Shown here: one piece after another, positions 33,714-42,769 of the stretch
How positions within the stretch are numbered: position 1 is the stretch's first letter
Layout of the letters: the number at the start of each line of letters is the position of its first letter
Origin: Melioribacteraceae bacterium
GTDB lineage: Bacteria > Bacteroidota > Ignavibacteria > Ignavibacteriales > Melioribacteraceae
DNA length: 57,556 bases
Reading direction: 5' to 3'
NCBI GenBank assembly: GCA_021740785.1
Contig: JAIOZI010000031.1
Coordinates: forward strand, 1 to 57,556
Translations under genes and position numbers: made by a program
Notes under the pieces: model-generated
Databases searched by the model: none
What the model was told of the DNA's origin: nothing
Seen by the model: only the letters and a program-made list of their open reading frames with translations

Positions 33714-35237
33714 ATGGAAAATTCTCAACTGCTTACATATTTACTCTTCACACCTATCGTTGGAAGCTTGATCATTCTTTTCATTAAGCCTGATCAGGAG
33801 AAACTTATAAGATGGATGGGAGTTTTTATTTCCGGCGTTGCATTTGTTATTTCGATGATAATTTATGTGGCATTTGATTCATCGAATCCTGCATTCCAAT
33901 TTATTCACAAAGTATTGTGGATTGAGAGTCTCAACGTTAGCTATCATGTTGGTATTGATGGAATTTCTCTCCTGCTGGTAATGCTTACAACTTTCCTCAC
34001 ACCGCTAACTCTAATTTCAAGTTGGAAGGGGATTACCAAACAAGTAAAGATGTTTACATTCTCTATGCTATTTCTGCAGGCAGGAATGCTCGGTGTTTTT
34101 ATTGCTCTAGACATGTTCCTGTTTTACGTCTTTTGGGAAGTAATGCTCATCCCGATGTATTTTATAATTGGTGTTTGGGGTGGAGTAGAAAGAATTTATG
34201 CGGCAGTAAAGTTTTTCATCTATACAATGTTCGGTTCGCTATTAATGCTTGTTGCTATTATTTGGCTTGCTGTATATGCATCCGAACCGCTGGGATACTT
34301 TACAACAAATCTTTTGGAATTGTATCAAGTAGGACCAACAATACCGAATGAAATTCAATACTATATGTTCATGGCATTTTTCTTCAGTTTTGCAATTAAG
34401 GTTCCGCTATTCCCATTGCATACCTGGTTGCCGGATGCTCATGTTCAGGCGCCAACTGCCGGATCGGTAATACTTGCCGGTGTTCTGCTGAAAATGGGAA
34501 CATACGGATTATTACGATTCAACCTGCCGCTGTTTCCGCAATCCTCTGTTCATTTTGCACCATTCATTTCAATATTAGCGGTGATTGGAATAATTTACGG
34601 CGCGCTTGTTGCAATGGTTCAAAGTGATATGAAGAAACTTGTTGCTTATTCATCAGTGTCCCATCTCGGTTTTGTCGTTTTAGGAATTTTTGCATTTACA
34701 ACTGAATCTCTGCAAGGAGCTGTCATTCAAATGGTGAACCACGGATTATCAACCGGGGCGTTATTTCTTTTAGTTGGTTTCATCTATGAACGAACGCATA
34801 ACCGTGAGATTTCTTATTACGGCGGGCTGGCGAAACTTGTACCTTTCTTTGCATTTGCCCTTTTGTTCACTTCATTATCTTCGATTGGATTGCCGGGACT
34901 TAATGGCTTTATTGGTGAATTTTTAATTTTAGTAGGATCATTTCAATCGCAGGTGCTGGATAGCTGGTGGTTTACTATTTTTGCAGCGTCGGGAGTGATA
35001 TTTGCTGCAGTGTATCTTCTCTGGATGTATGAAAGAGTTGTTTTCGGAAAGGTTACTAATCCTAAGTTGGAAGGATTAACTGATCTTGACGCCAGAGAAA
35101 TGTTTGTTCTAATTCCAATTTTTATTCTGATAGTATGGATTGGAATTTATCCGAGTACATTTTTAGATATTTCCGACACTTCGGTTAAAACGATATTGGA
35201 TAATGTAATTAACAATACTTATAACTTTTTCAGCTAA
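33714..35237 (+). CDS. nuoM: NADH-quinone oxidoreductase subunit M
   Basis: This 507-residue, 14-helix antiporter-like subunit has YVFWEVMLIPMYFIIGVWG (channel Glu), PLFPLHTWLPDAHVQAPTAGSVILAGVLLKMGTYG and VQSDMKKLVAYSSVSHLGF, all typical of NuoM. It starts 3 bp after nuoL. An NhaD-like antiporter gene follows after 4 bp instead of nuoN. Confidence 0.96.
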   Translation: MENSQLLTYLLFTPIVGSLIILFIKPDQEKLIRWMGVFISGVAFVISMIIYVAFDSSNPAFQFIHKVLWIESLNVSYHVGIDGISLLLVMLTTFLTPLTLISSWKGITKQVKMFTFSMLFLQAGMLGVFIALDMFLFYVFWEVMLIPMYFIIGVWGGVERIYAAVKFFIYTMFGSLLMLVAIIWLAVYASEPLGYFTTNLLELYQVGPTIPNEIQYYMFMAFFFSFAIKVPLFPLHTWLPDAHVQAPTAGSVILAGVLLKMGTYGLLRFNLPLFPQSSVHFAPFISILAVIGIIYGALVAMVQSDMKKLVAYSSVSHLGFVVLGIFAFTTESLQGAVIQMVNHGLSTGALFLLVGFIYERTHNREISYYGGLAKLVPFFAFALLFTSLSSIGLPGLNGFIGEFLILVGSFQSQVLDSWWFTIFAASGVIFAAVYLLWMYERVVFGKVTNPKLEGLTDLDAREMFVLIPIFILIVWIGIYPSTFLDISDTSVKTILDNVINNTYNFFS

Positions 35238-35241
35238 TTTT

Positions 35242-36615
35242 ATGATTAAAAAACTTTTGTACTCGCTTATATTTTTTACGATTAACACTCCTTTGTTTGC
35301 ATCCGAAGGAAGTACCGAACTGCTTAATTACTGGTATATGGTTTTACCTTTTGTTGCCCTCCTGTTAATGATAGCAACCGGACCTCTTTTCTATCATCAT
35401 TTTTGGGAAAAGCATTATCCTAAAATAGCAATAGCTATGGGAGTGATTACCGTAACTTTCTATATTGTCGTTCTGCATGATACAGTTAGCCTAATGCATA
35501 CACTGGCTGAATATCTTTCTTTCATTGCATTACTTGCTTCTTTGTTTGTTGCTTCGGGCGGGATATTAATCAAAGTAGACAAAAAAGCTACACCAATGTT
35601 GAATGTTTTGATTTTAATATTCGGCAGTATTATTGCAAATGTAATTGGTACGACAGGCGCATCAATGCTGCTTATCAGACCATTCATCAAAATAAATAAA
35701 GATAGAATTAAGCCATATCATATTGTGTTTTTTATTTTTTCTGTTAGTAACATCGGGGGAGCATTAACCCCGATCGGTGATCCGCCGTTATTCCTTGGAT
35801 TTTTACGGGGAGTTGAATTTTTCTGGGTTATCCAGCATGTTTGGTACATTTGGGCGCCGACATTGATTGTGCTAATGTCCATATTTTACGTGTTGGATTC
35901 TATGAATAAATCCGGTAATGATGCGGAGAAAGACTACTCAGGGAAAATAGAATTTAAAGGTTTAAAAAACATCGGGTTCCTTGCAATCATAATTATTTCT
36001 GTTTTCATTGATCCTAATGTTCAATCATGGGTGCCGAGCTTAGCTCCATTGCCTTTTGGTATCAGGGAGTTAATTATGTTTTCGATTGTGTATTTATCAT
36101 ATAAATATGCCGATAAAGAAGCGTTACGTGCCAACGAATTTGATTTTGAACCAATAAGGGAAGTTGCATATCTCTTTGCCGGTTTATTCGCAACAATGAT
36201 TCCTGCGCTGCAGTTGATTGCTATAGAAGCTCACGAGTATGGTGAAGAATTAAATGCAGGACTTTTTTATTGGTCAACAGGATCTCTCTCTGCCTTCCTT
36301 GATAATGCGCCAACTTACTTGAATTTTCTAAGTGCCGAAATGGGGAAATTTGGAATGGATGTTACTAATAAAACAGCGGTTCATGAATTTCAGATGCTGC
36401 ACCCTTTATATTTGAGCGCTATTTCTGTGGGAGCTGTGTTTTTCGGGGCAATGAGTTATATCGGTAATGCTCCGAACTTTATGGTGAAGTCAATTAGTGA
36501 AAGAGCCGGAATTAATATGCCCAGCTTTTTTGGTTATATGATTAAGTATTCAATACCAATTCTAATTCCGATATTCGTAATTGTTTGGTATGTTTTTTAT
36601 TATGGACAGGGATAA
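35242..36615 (+). CDS. NhaD-type Na+/H+ antiporter within the nuo operon
   Basis: This 457-residue protein has about 12-13 membrane helices and an N-terminal hydrophobic leader. NhaD/ion-transporter superfamily motifs are ANVIGTTGASMLLIRPFI and SNIGGALTPIGDPPLFLGFL, with SAFLDNAPTYLNFL and GNAPNFMVKSISE in the second half. It should exchange Na+ for H+ across the inner membrane. It is inserted between nuoM and nuoN with 4-bp and 2-bp spacing, so it is co-expressed with complex I. Confidence 0.88.
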   Translation: MIKKLLYSLIFFTINTPLFASEGSTELLNYWYMVLPFVALLLMIATGPLFYHHFWEKHYPKIAIAMGVITVTFYIVVLHDTVSLMHTLAEYLSFIALLASLFVASGGILIKVDKKATPMLNVLILIFGSIIANVIGTTGASMLLIRPFIKINKDRIKPYHIVFFIFSVSNIGGALTPIGDPPLFLGFLRGVEFFWVIQHVWYIWAPTLIVLMSIFYVLDSMNKSGNDAEKDYSGKIEFKGLKNIGFLAIIIISVFIDPNVQSWVPSLAPLPFGIRELIMFSIVYLSYKYADKEALRANEFDFEPIREVAYLFAGLFATMIPALQLIAIEAHEYGEELNAGLFYWSTGSLSAFLDNAPTYLNFLSAEMGKFGMDVTNKTAVHEFQMLHPLYLSAISVGAVFFGAMSYIGNAPNFMVKSISERAGINMPSFFGYMIKYSIPILIPIFVIVWYVFYYGQG

Positions 36616-36617
36616 AA

Positions 36618-36983
36618 ATGAGCAAAATTGAAGATGTGTTAAAGACCGATAAAAAAGGTCTGCATTATGGTAACAGGTTAATATTGCCGTTTCCTATTGA
36701 TATTTTGAAAGTAAATATCAAAAATGATATAATTACTGATTTCAGTACGAGTGATGTCGGAGCAGAATACATTGTTCGCGATGATTATACTGAAATTTAT
36801 TTTCACGATTATAAATCGCTGATGGAAACTGTTGCAAAATATGCCGTTATCAAAATGGTTGTTGTTGAAAAGGGAACGGATATTTTTGATCAAGGCAATC
36901 ATAAAATTCTTAGTATCGATATTTTGGATAAGCATATTGTCGATATTAAAGAAATTCATGACGACCAAATTTTTATAGAGTAA
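36618..36983 (+). CDS. Unknown protein encoded between the antiporter gene and nuoN (121 aa)
   Basis: This protein has 121 residues from the ATG at 36618; an earlier in-frame ATG lies inside the antiporter gene. It is soluble and rich in Ile, Asp and Lys, with no signal peptide or membrane helix. It begins MSKIEDVLKTDKKGLHYGN and later has AEYIVRDDYTEIYFHDYKSLME. I do not recognise the family. Its spacing (2 bp on each side) places it firmly in the nuo operon, which suggests a role with complex I or the antiporter; that is inference. Confidence 0.75.
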   Translation: MSKIEDVLKTDKKGLHYGNRLILPFPIDILKVNIKNDIITDFSTSDVGAEYIVRDDYTEIYFHDYKSLMETVAKYAVIKMVVVEKGTDIFDQGNHKILSIDILDKHIVDIKEIHDDQIFIE

Positions 36984-36985
36984 TT

Positions 36986-38419
36986 ATGCCTATTAACAGT
37001 TCAGAATATTTACAGATTTTGCCTTTCCTAATTTTAGGACTTGGAATTGTTATTTCTACACTGTTTGAAATGTATTATAAAAATAGTGAGAATTTCTTAC
37101 CATGGTTTTCGGCAATTCTGTTTTTGGTCACCGGTGCAATTGCATTAACCGGTTTACATGATCAAACCGTACTCTTTGGCGGAATGCTTGCTGCCGGAGG
37201 AAAATCTGCAATATTCCATTTTATTTTTAACCTTGGCGCTGCAATTGTCGTAATGAGCTCGGTTAATTATCTTAATAAGTATGGTGCAAATTTCGGTGAA
37301 TATTATATTCTTCTGCAATCGTCTGTTTTAGGTATGATGATGATGTCTGCAGCCCGTGATATTTTTATGATATTTATGGGACTGGAATTGATGTCGATTT
37401 GTTTTTATGTATTAGCCGGTATAAATCGAAAGAAAGCATCAGCTAACGAAGCTTCGATGAAATATTTTTTGCTTGGTGCATTTGCAACCGGATTTATTGT
37501 TTACGGAATTGCACTGATATATGGATCAGCACAAACAACGAGTATTGATGCTATTGTTAATAATTTCAGCGCACTTACCGATAATGTAATTTTTATAGTT
37601 GGATTTGCAATCTTATTAATTGGTTTTTCATTCAAGATTGCTGCATTTCCTTTTCATATGTGGGTTCCGGATGTATATCAAGGTTCCGCTACGACTGTTA
37701 CCGGTTTGATGTCAACAACAGGTAAGGCTGCGGCATTTAGTGTACTGATTGCGATAATGACTGCAATTTTTAGTGAGAATATCCCAAATACCTTTGTCGA
37801 TTATTTTGCAGCATTAGCAACGCTTTCAATGCTATTTGGAAGTATCGTTGCAATCGCTCAAGATAATTTAAAAAGGATGCTGGCTTATTCCTCAATTTCC
37901 CATGCCGGGTATATGCTGATAGGATTAAGTGCAGGAAACGAATCGAGTGTTGCCGGAATAATTTTTTATCTAGCTGCTTACGCGTTTATGAATTTGGGTG
38001 CATTTGCCGTGATTTCAGTAATTGAAGGAGAGAATGACTCAAATACCGAACTGAATGCTTATGCCGGGCTGAATTCTAAAAGTCCAGTGATGGCATTTTT
38101 TATGGCTTTATTTATGTTTGCATTAGCTGGAATTCCGCCAATGGCAGGTTTCTTCGGAAAATATTATGTTTTCATAGCCGCAATTGAAGCCGATCTAACC
38201 TGGCTTGCTGTGGTTGGCGTATTTTCCAGCGCGATAAGTGTTTACTTTTATCTGCGGGTTGTTGTATATATGTATTTCAAAGAGAGCGAATATGATTTTA
38301 TTATTCAAAAGAACAACTCGGGAATGTTTGCCGTGATGGTTTCGGGTTTACTTGTGTTGGTTTTTGGTATATTACCGGATACTTTGTTGACACAGATTTT
38401 GTCGGTAATCAATTATTAA
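36986..38419 (+). CDS. nuoN: NADH-quinone oxidoreductase subunit N
   Basis: This 477-residue, 14-helix antiporter-like subunit has FMGLELMSICFYVLAGINR (channel Glu), FHMWVPDVYQGSATTVTGLMSTTGKAA and AQDNLKRMLAYSSISHAGYMLIG, as in NuoN. It closes the complex I segment. nnr follows after 52 bp. Confidence 0.96.
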   Translation: MPINSSEYLQILPFLILGLGIVISTLFEMYYKNSENFLPWFSAILFLVTGAIALTGLHDQTVLFGGMLAAGGKSAIFHFIFNLGAAIVVMSSVNYLNKYGANFGEYYILLQSSVLGMMMMSAARDIFMIFMGLELMSICFYVLAGINRKKASANEASMKYFLLGAFATGFIVYGIALIYGSAQTTSIDAIVNNFSALTDNVIFIVGFAILLIGFSFKIAAFPFHMWVPDVYQGSATTVTGLMSTTGKAAAFSVLIAIMTAIFSENIPNTFVDYFAALATLSMLFGSIVAIAQDNLKRMLAYSSISHAGYMLIGLSAGNESSVAGIIFYLAAYAFMNLGAFAVISVIEGENDSNTELNAYAGLNSKSPVMAFFMALFMFALAGIPPMAGFFGKYYVFIAAIEADLTWLAVVGVFSSAISVYFYLRVVVYMYFKESEYDFIIQKNNSGMFAVMVSGLLVLVFGILPDTLLTQILSVINY

Positions 38420-38471
38420 TTTCCACATAAAATTTTCTCTTCGAAATCTTTCAAAATAATAAAGAGGGATT

Positions 38472-40037
38472 ATGATTCCATTATTTGCTTCCGAACAAGT
38501 TAGAAAAGCGGATCAGTACGCAATCAAAACTTTGGGTATTCCCGGTGTTGTTCTGATGGAAAATGCTTCGATTTCAATTTTCAATTCAATTATTGAAAAA
38601 TATCCGGAGCTCACCGCTTTAGATCACGTTGGAATAGTCTGCGGTAAGGGGAACAATGGAGGTGATGGATATGCTGTTGCCCGTCACTTTATTAATGCAG
38701 GTAATAATGTTACCATAATTTCTCTGGCAAAAGAAAGTGAGTTGAAAGGTGACGCTGAAATTAATTATAGAATCACTAATAAATTGATAGGTAAAACTAA
38801 TAAGGGAATAATTAAAGTTTATTCCTCGTTAAAAGATTTGTCCAGATTAAAGTCATGCAGTTTAATTATCGATGCAATACTTGGAACCGGGTCAACCGGT
38901 GAATTGAGATCGCCTTATAAAGAGATTGTACAGAAGCTTAACGATTTGGATGCAGACCGTGTTGCGATTGATTTACCGACGGGGTTGGATGTTAATACGG
39001 GCACCGGTGATATTGTGTTTAATGCAGATTTAACCGTCACACTTGCGGAATTGAAAACCGGACTTTTTTATGAAAAGGGAAGAATGAATTGCGGTGAGAT
39101 TTTAAAAGGTAATATCGGAATCGGCGATGAATTCTTCGACGGGTTGAGTGTCTCCGAATATTTGATTGAGCCCGAGGATGCATTTGTTGGTTTGCCAAAA
39201 GTGAAGAAAGGTGTACATAAATATTCTGCCGGTAAAGTTTTAACGATTGCAGGTTCCGGAAGTTTACCGGGAGCGGCAATTCTTACTGCGAACTCCGTGT
39301 TAAAAACCGGAGCAGGAGCATCGATATTGGCGTTTCCCAAATCGATAAAAACTCTGGCACAAAGTAAATTAGACAGCGCAGTTGTTCATCCATTTGAGGA
39401 TCAAAGTAAAGAATTATTGGTTGATGATAATATAATTGAATTAAAAGAAAAGATAGAATGGGCTGATGTTATTGCAATTGGTCCGGGACTGGGCAGAAAT
39501 GAGAGGACTCTGCAAGCGGTAGTTCAGATTTTGAATGAATTTCCAAATAAGAAATATGTAATTGACGCCGATGCACTATTTGCATTAAGAAAAGGAATGT
39601 ATAAAAAATTGAAATTGAACAATGCCGTTTTCACTCCGCACCACGGCGAATTTGCAGAGATGCTGGGTATCGAGACAAAGCAATTAAAAATGAACATATT
39701 AAAATACGGAAAGGAATTTTCGCAGCAGACAAATTCCTATTTGGTTTTGAAGGGTGCCCCGACCATTATATTTAATCCGAAAGGTGAAGTGTTTATTAAC
39801 ACATCCGGTAATGCGGGTATGGCGACATTCGGAACAGGAGATGTATTGACCGGTATGATCTCCGGCTTTATTGCTCAATCGGAAAAATTGGAACCGGCGC
39901 TGATTTCATCTGTATATTTGCATAGTTTATCCGCCGATTTATTACTGGAAACAATTACAACTCACGGAATAACGGCTGATAAAATTATGTATAATATTCC
40001 CAGATCAATAAGATTTTTGAATGACTCGATTATATAA
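38472..40037 (+). CDS. nnr: Bifunctional NAD(P)H-hydrate repair enzyme (epimerase/dehydratase)
   Basis: This 521-residue protein has an N-terminal YjeF_N epimerase domain (about 1-215; GVVLMENAS, CGKGNNGGDGYAVARH) and a C-terminal ADP-dependent dehydratase domain (about 230-521; AIGPGLGRNE, VIDADALF, TPHHGEF, FGTGDVLTGMI with the catalytic Asp). It repairs damaged NAD(P)H. The location after nuo genes fits NADH metabolism. It overlaps the VanZ gene by 17 bp. Confidence 0.95.
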   Translation: MIPLFASEQVRKADQYAIKTLGIPGVVLMENASISIFNSIIEKYPELTALDHVGIVCGKGNNGGDGYAVARHFINAGNNVTIISLAKESELKGDAEINYRITNKLIGKTNKGIIKVYSSLKDLSRLKSCSLIIDAILGTGSTGELRSPYKEIVQKLNDLDADRVAIDLPTGLDVNTGTGDIVFNADLTVTLAELKTGLFYEKGRMNCGEILKGNIGIGDEFFDGLSVSEYLIEPEDAFVGLPKVKKGVHKYSAGKVLTIAGSGSLPGAAILTANSVLKTGAGASILAFPKSIKTLAQSKLDSAVVHPFEDQSKELLVDDNIIELKEKIEWADVIAIGPGLGRNERTLQAVVQILNEFPNKKYVIDADALFALRKGMYKKLKLNNAVFTPHHGEFAEMLGIETKQLKMNILKYGKEFSQQTNSYLVLKGAPTIIFNPKGEVFINTSGNAGMATFGTGDVLTGMISGFIAQSEKLEPALISSVYLHSLSADLLLETITTHGITADKIMYNIPRSIRFLNDSII

Positions 40038-40413
40038 TTATCTACTGCTAAATAAAAAGTTTGTTTTTTATACACTGGCGGTTTACTGGCTGATACTTCT
40101 GGCATTGACCTCTTTCCCATCTCATTCTTTACCGGATATTACTACATTGAGTGATAAGGTAAAACATTTTATTGCTTACATGGGATTAGGATTTTTACTC
40201 GGTTTAGCCCTTCATCTTCAGACTAAGTATAAAAAACTTGGCGCCGGATTTCTTCTCTATGCAGTGTTAATCGCTTCAGTTTATGGACTGTTGGATGAAG
40301 TTCATCAAATGTTCATCCCGTACCGGAGCGCTGAATTCCTTGATTGGCTTGCAGATTTTGGCGGCTCAATTCTCGGTTCTTTTTTCTCATACATTTTGAT
40401 TAGGAATAAATAA
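40021..40413 (+). CDS. VanZ-family membrane protein
   Basis: This 130-residue protein has four membrane helices. The VanZ-like pattern is visible: FPSHSLPD, SDKVKHFIAYMGLGFLLG and YGLLDEVHQMFIPYRSAEFLDWLADFGGSILG. Such proteins have an unclear role in envelope physiology. It starts inside the end of nnr. Confidence 0.88.
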   Translation: MTRLYNYLLLNKKFVFYTLAVYWLILLALTSFPSHSLPDITTLSDKVKHFIAYMGLGFLLGLALHLQTKYKKLGAGFLLYAVLIASVYGLLDEVHQMFIPYRSAEFLDWLADFGGSILGSFFSYILIRNK

Positions 40414-40534
40414 TTTCTTTTTTGATTTCGACGAGAGTTCATATAAATACTGTTTTTCGCTGATTCCAGAGAACAAAATGAATATAAAAGAGTTGGTTCT
40501 TGTTCAAATATTGAATTGGAATGTGAATGTTTTA

Positions 40535-41279
40535 ATTTTGTAAAAAAGTCAATTCTTACATTGACAAAGCGATTATCATTATTTAATTTAACATTAATTT
40601 TTAGCAAATTTAGGAGTTCAAAGTGGCTTTAAAGAAAAATCCAAAAGTAGATCTCAAACTAAAATATGAACGTGTGTTTGAGACAAGTATGATACTTGCA
40701 CTTGCATTTTTGATCATTGCATTCAAGTTTTTCCCTACATTTGAAAAAGAAGATTCAGTGTTCCAAGCTCCACAAGAGCTTGTAAATGTTGAGGATATAG
40801 TAAATACAAAACAAGAAGCAGCGCCGCCTCCACCGCCTAAACCTCCAATACCGATTGAAGCCCCATCGGATGAGGTGTTGGAAGATATTGAAATTGCTGA
40901 AACCGAATTAGATGTTGATGCAGATGTCGGCGCACCACCGCCACCGCCGGTTGAAGAAGAAGAGGAAGATGCAGAACCGGTTTTCTTTGTGGCTGTTGAG
41001 GAACTACCTGAACCTATTGGAGGAATTGAAGGGATTCAGAAAAAAATAACCTACCCGGAAATTGCTAGAAGAGCCGGGGTTCAGGGTATGGTTACCGTTA
41101 TGGCATTTGTTGACGAAAATGGGAATGTCGCTAAGGTAGAATTGATGAAAGGTATTGGCGCCGGTTGTGATGAAGAAGCAATGAAAGCTGTTCAGAAAAC
41201 TAAATTTAATCCGGGAATGCAGAGAGGCAAACCTGTAAAAGTACGAGTTGCTCTTCCTATTCGCTTCAAATTACAATGA
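40535..41279 (+). repeat. Tandem duplication, copy 1 (leader plus tonB-like gene)
   Basis: The unit starts about 88 bp before the gene (shared TTGTAAAAAAAGT-like stretch, CTTACATTGACAAAGCG and TTTAGGAGTT) and includes the whole reading frame. The second copy is 849 bp downstream. Confidence 0.85.
40623..41279 (+). CDS. Energy transducer TonB family protein, copy 1
   Basis: This protein has 218 residues from a GTG with AGGAG nearby. A short N-terminal cytosolic part is followed by one membrane helix (about 20-39). A periplasmic stretch rich in Pro and Glu comes next (AAPPPPPKPPIPIEAP, then GAPPPPPVEEEEED), and a C-terminal TonB domain (about 135-218; YPEIARRAGVQGMVTVMAFVDENGNV). TonB passes proton-motive force from ExbB/ExbD to outer-membrane receptors; no exbBD are nearby. 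Confidence 0.93.
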   Translation: MALKKNPKVDLKLKYERVFETSMILALAFLIIAFKFFPTFEKEDSVFQAPQELVNVEDIVNTKQEAAPPPPPKPPIPIEAPSDEVLEDIEIAETELDVDADVGAPPPPPVEEEEEDAEPVFFVAVEELPEPIGGIEGIQKKITYPEIARRAGVQGMVTVMAFVDENGNVAKVELMKGIGAGCDEEAMKAVQKTKFNPGMQRGKPVKVRVALPIRFKLQ

Positions 41280-41382
41280 TTACTTAATTCCCAATTGCTC
41301 TATTAATAATTTAGTCATGCTCCTCACAGGATAGATTAATGTCTCTGAGTATATTTTTGGTAATTGGAACAAGTGTTGGTGA

Positions 41383-42128
41383 ATTTTGTAAAAAAAGTAG
41401 ATTCTTACATTGACAAAGCGAATATCATTATTTAATTTGACATTAGTATTTAGCGAATTTAGGAGTTAAAAGTGGCTTTAAAGAAAAATCCAAAAGTAGA
41501 TCTCAAACTAAAATATGAACGCGTGTTTGAGACAAGTATGATACTTTCACTTGCATTTTTGATCATTGCATTCAAGTTTTTTCCTACATTTGAAAAAGGT
41601 GATTCAGTGGTCCAAGCTCCTCAAGAGCTCGTAAATGTTGAGGATATAGTAAATACAAAACAAGAAGCAGCGCCGCCTCCACCGCCTAAACCTCCGATTC
41701 CAATCGAAGCCCCTTCGGATGAGGTGTTGGAAGATATTGAAATTGCTGAAACAGAATTAGATGTTGATGCAGATGTCGGCGCACCGCCTCCACCCCCGGT
41801 TGAAGAAGAAGAGGAAGAAGCAGAACCGGTTTTCTTTGTAGCTGTTGAAGAACAACCCGAACCTATTGGTGGAATATCGGGTATTCAAAGTAGAATCGTT
41901 TATCCTGAGATTGCAAAAAGAGCAGGTGTTCAAGGTAGAGTTTTTGTGAAAGCATTCGTTGACGAAAATGGAAACGTTGTTAAAGTAGAACTGCTGAAAG
42001 GTATTGGAGCCGGTTGTGACGAGGCAGCTATGCAGGCAGTTCAGGAAACGAAGTTTAAACCTGGTAAACAACGAGGTAAGCCTGTTAAAGTACAGGTCTC
42101 AATACCGGTCTTATTCAGACTGCAGTAA
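41383..42128 (+). repeat. Tandem duplication, copy 2 (leader plus tonB-like gene)
   Basis: This copy contains the same leader and gene as 40535-41279. The leader including TTGACAAAGCG is kept, so each copy may have its own promoter. Divergence is concentrated in the last third of the gene. Confidence 0.85.
41472..42128 (+). CDS. Energy transducer TonB family protein, copy 2
   Basis: This 218-residue paralogue of the preceding gene is almost identical over the first 135 residues (membrane helix and proline/glutamate spacer). It differs more in the TonB domain (GISGIQSRIVYPEIAKRAGVQGRVFVKAF, ending VSIPVLFRLQ). The divergence in the receptor-contacting domain suggests different outer-membrane partners. 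A strong terminator follows. Confidence 0.93.
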   Translation: MALKKNPKVDLKLKYERVFETSMILSLAFLIIAFKFFPTFEKGDSVVQAPQELVNVEDIVNTKQEAAPPPPPKPPIPIEAPSDEVLEDIEIAETELDVDADVGAPPPPPVEEEEEEAEPVFFVAVEEQPEPIGGISGIQSRIVYPEIAKRAGVQGRVFVKAFVDENGNVVKVELLKGIGAGCDEAAMQAVQETKFKPGKQRGKPVKVQVSIPVLFRLQ

Positions 42129-42133
42129 TTTTT

Positions 42134-42162
42134 AAGCGCCTTTCTCTAGGCGCTTTTTTTTT
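42134..42162 (+). terminator. Rho-independent terminator after the tonB pair
   Basis: AAGCGCC (42134-42140) and GGCGCTT (42149-42155) form a 7-bp stem with an 8-nt loop, followed by a T-run. Confidence 0.9.
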
Positions 42163-42736
42163 GTCCAATCAAATTTATTCATTCCGAGAGAAAAAATTAT
42201 TCCTAAAATGAACCTAATGTCCTATCTTTATAATTGACTTTGAATTCGGATAAGCAAACTACTAATTCGAAAAAATGGACTATTGTTTTTATCCAATGCT
42301 TTCAATTTAAGAATAGATAGAGTACCGTAAACACAGAACTATAGATTCACACTTTTAAAAAAAGCAATAATCGGTTTTCGCTGCATCATCTGTGTTCCAT
42401 TATCAATTCTCTAATCCCCTTTAGTTGACAACATTGGTTATTATCAAAAAATTGAGATTAAATAAATGCTTTTGACAAAGGATCACATAATTAGGAATAA
42501 TTCTTTTATTAATTCGGAACAATTACCAAATCAAAACGACCAAATAATTTGTATTTACGAAGAAAAGTTCAATGCGGCTGTCAGAAATAATGAAGTCAAA
42601 AATTATAATTCGAAATCAGTTATATATTTATTTACAAAAATGTTGTTTTCATATTTGCACATTTTACTCTCCCAGTAGAGCGAAAACGAAATTGATATAG
42701 AGATTGAATCGAATTTAGTTTTATCAATCTTTTTGA
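42163..42736. other. Long intergenic region, no supported gene
   Basis: About 570 bp are very AT-rich. A 70-codon open frame (42466-42678) exists but has no RBS, no recognisable motif and an unlikely composition; I do not call it. The region may carry the promoter of the efflux operon. Confidence 0.5.
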
Positions 42737-42769
42737 ATGGAATTCTTGAAAATCAATAGTGGAGTAGAC

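Noticed and set aside
34022-34351. 109-codon plus-strand frame inside nuoM
   Set aside because: It is an out-of-frame shadow of nuoM, which is intact.
42466-42678. 70-codon frame in the long intergenic region
   Set aside because: There is no RBS, composition is like the surrounding AT-rich DNA, and there is no recognisable feature; without conservation data it cannot be supported.
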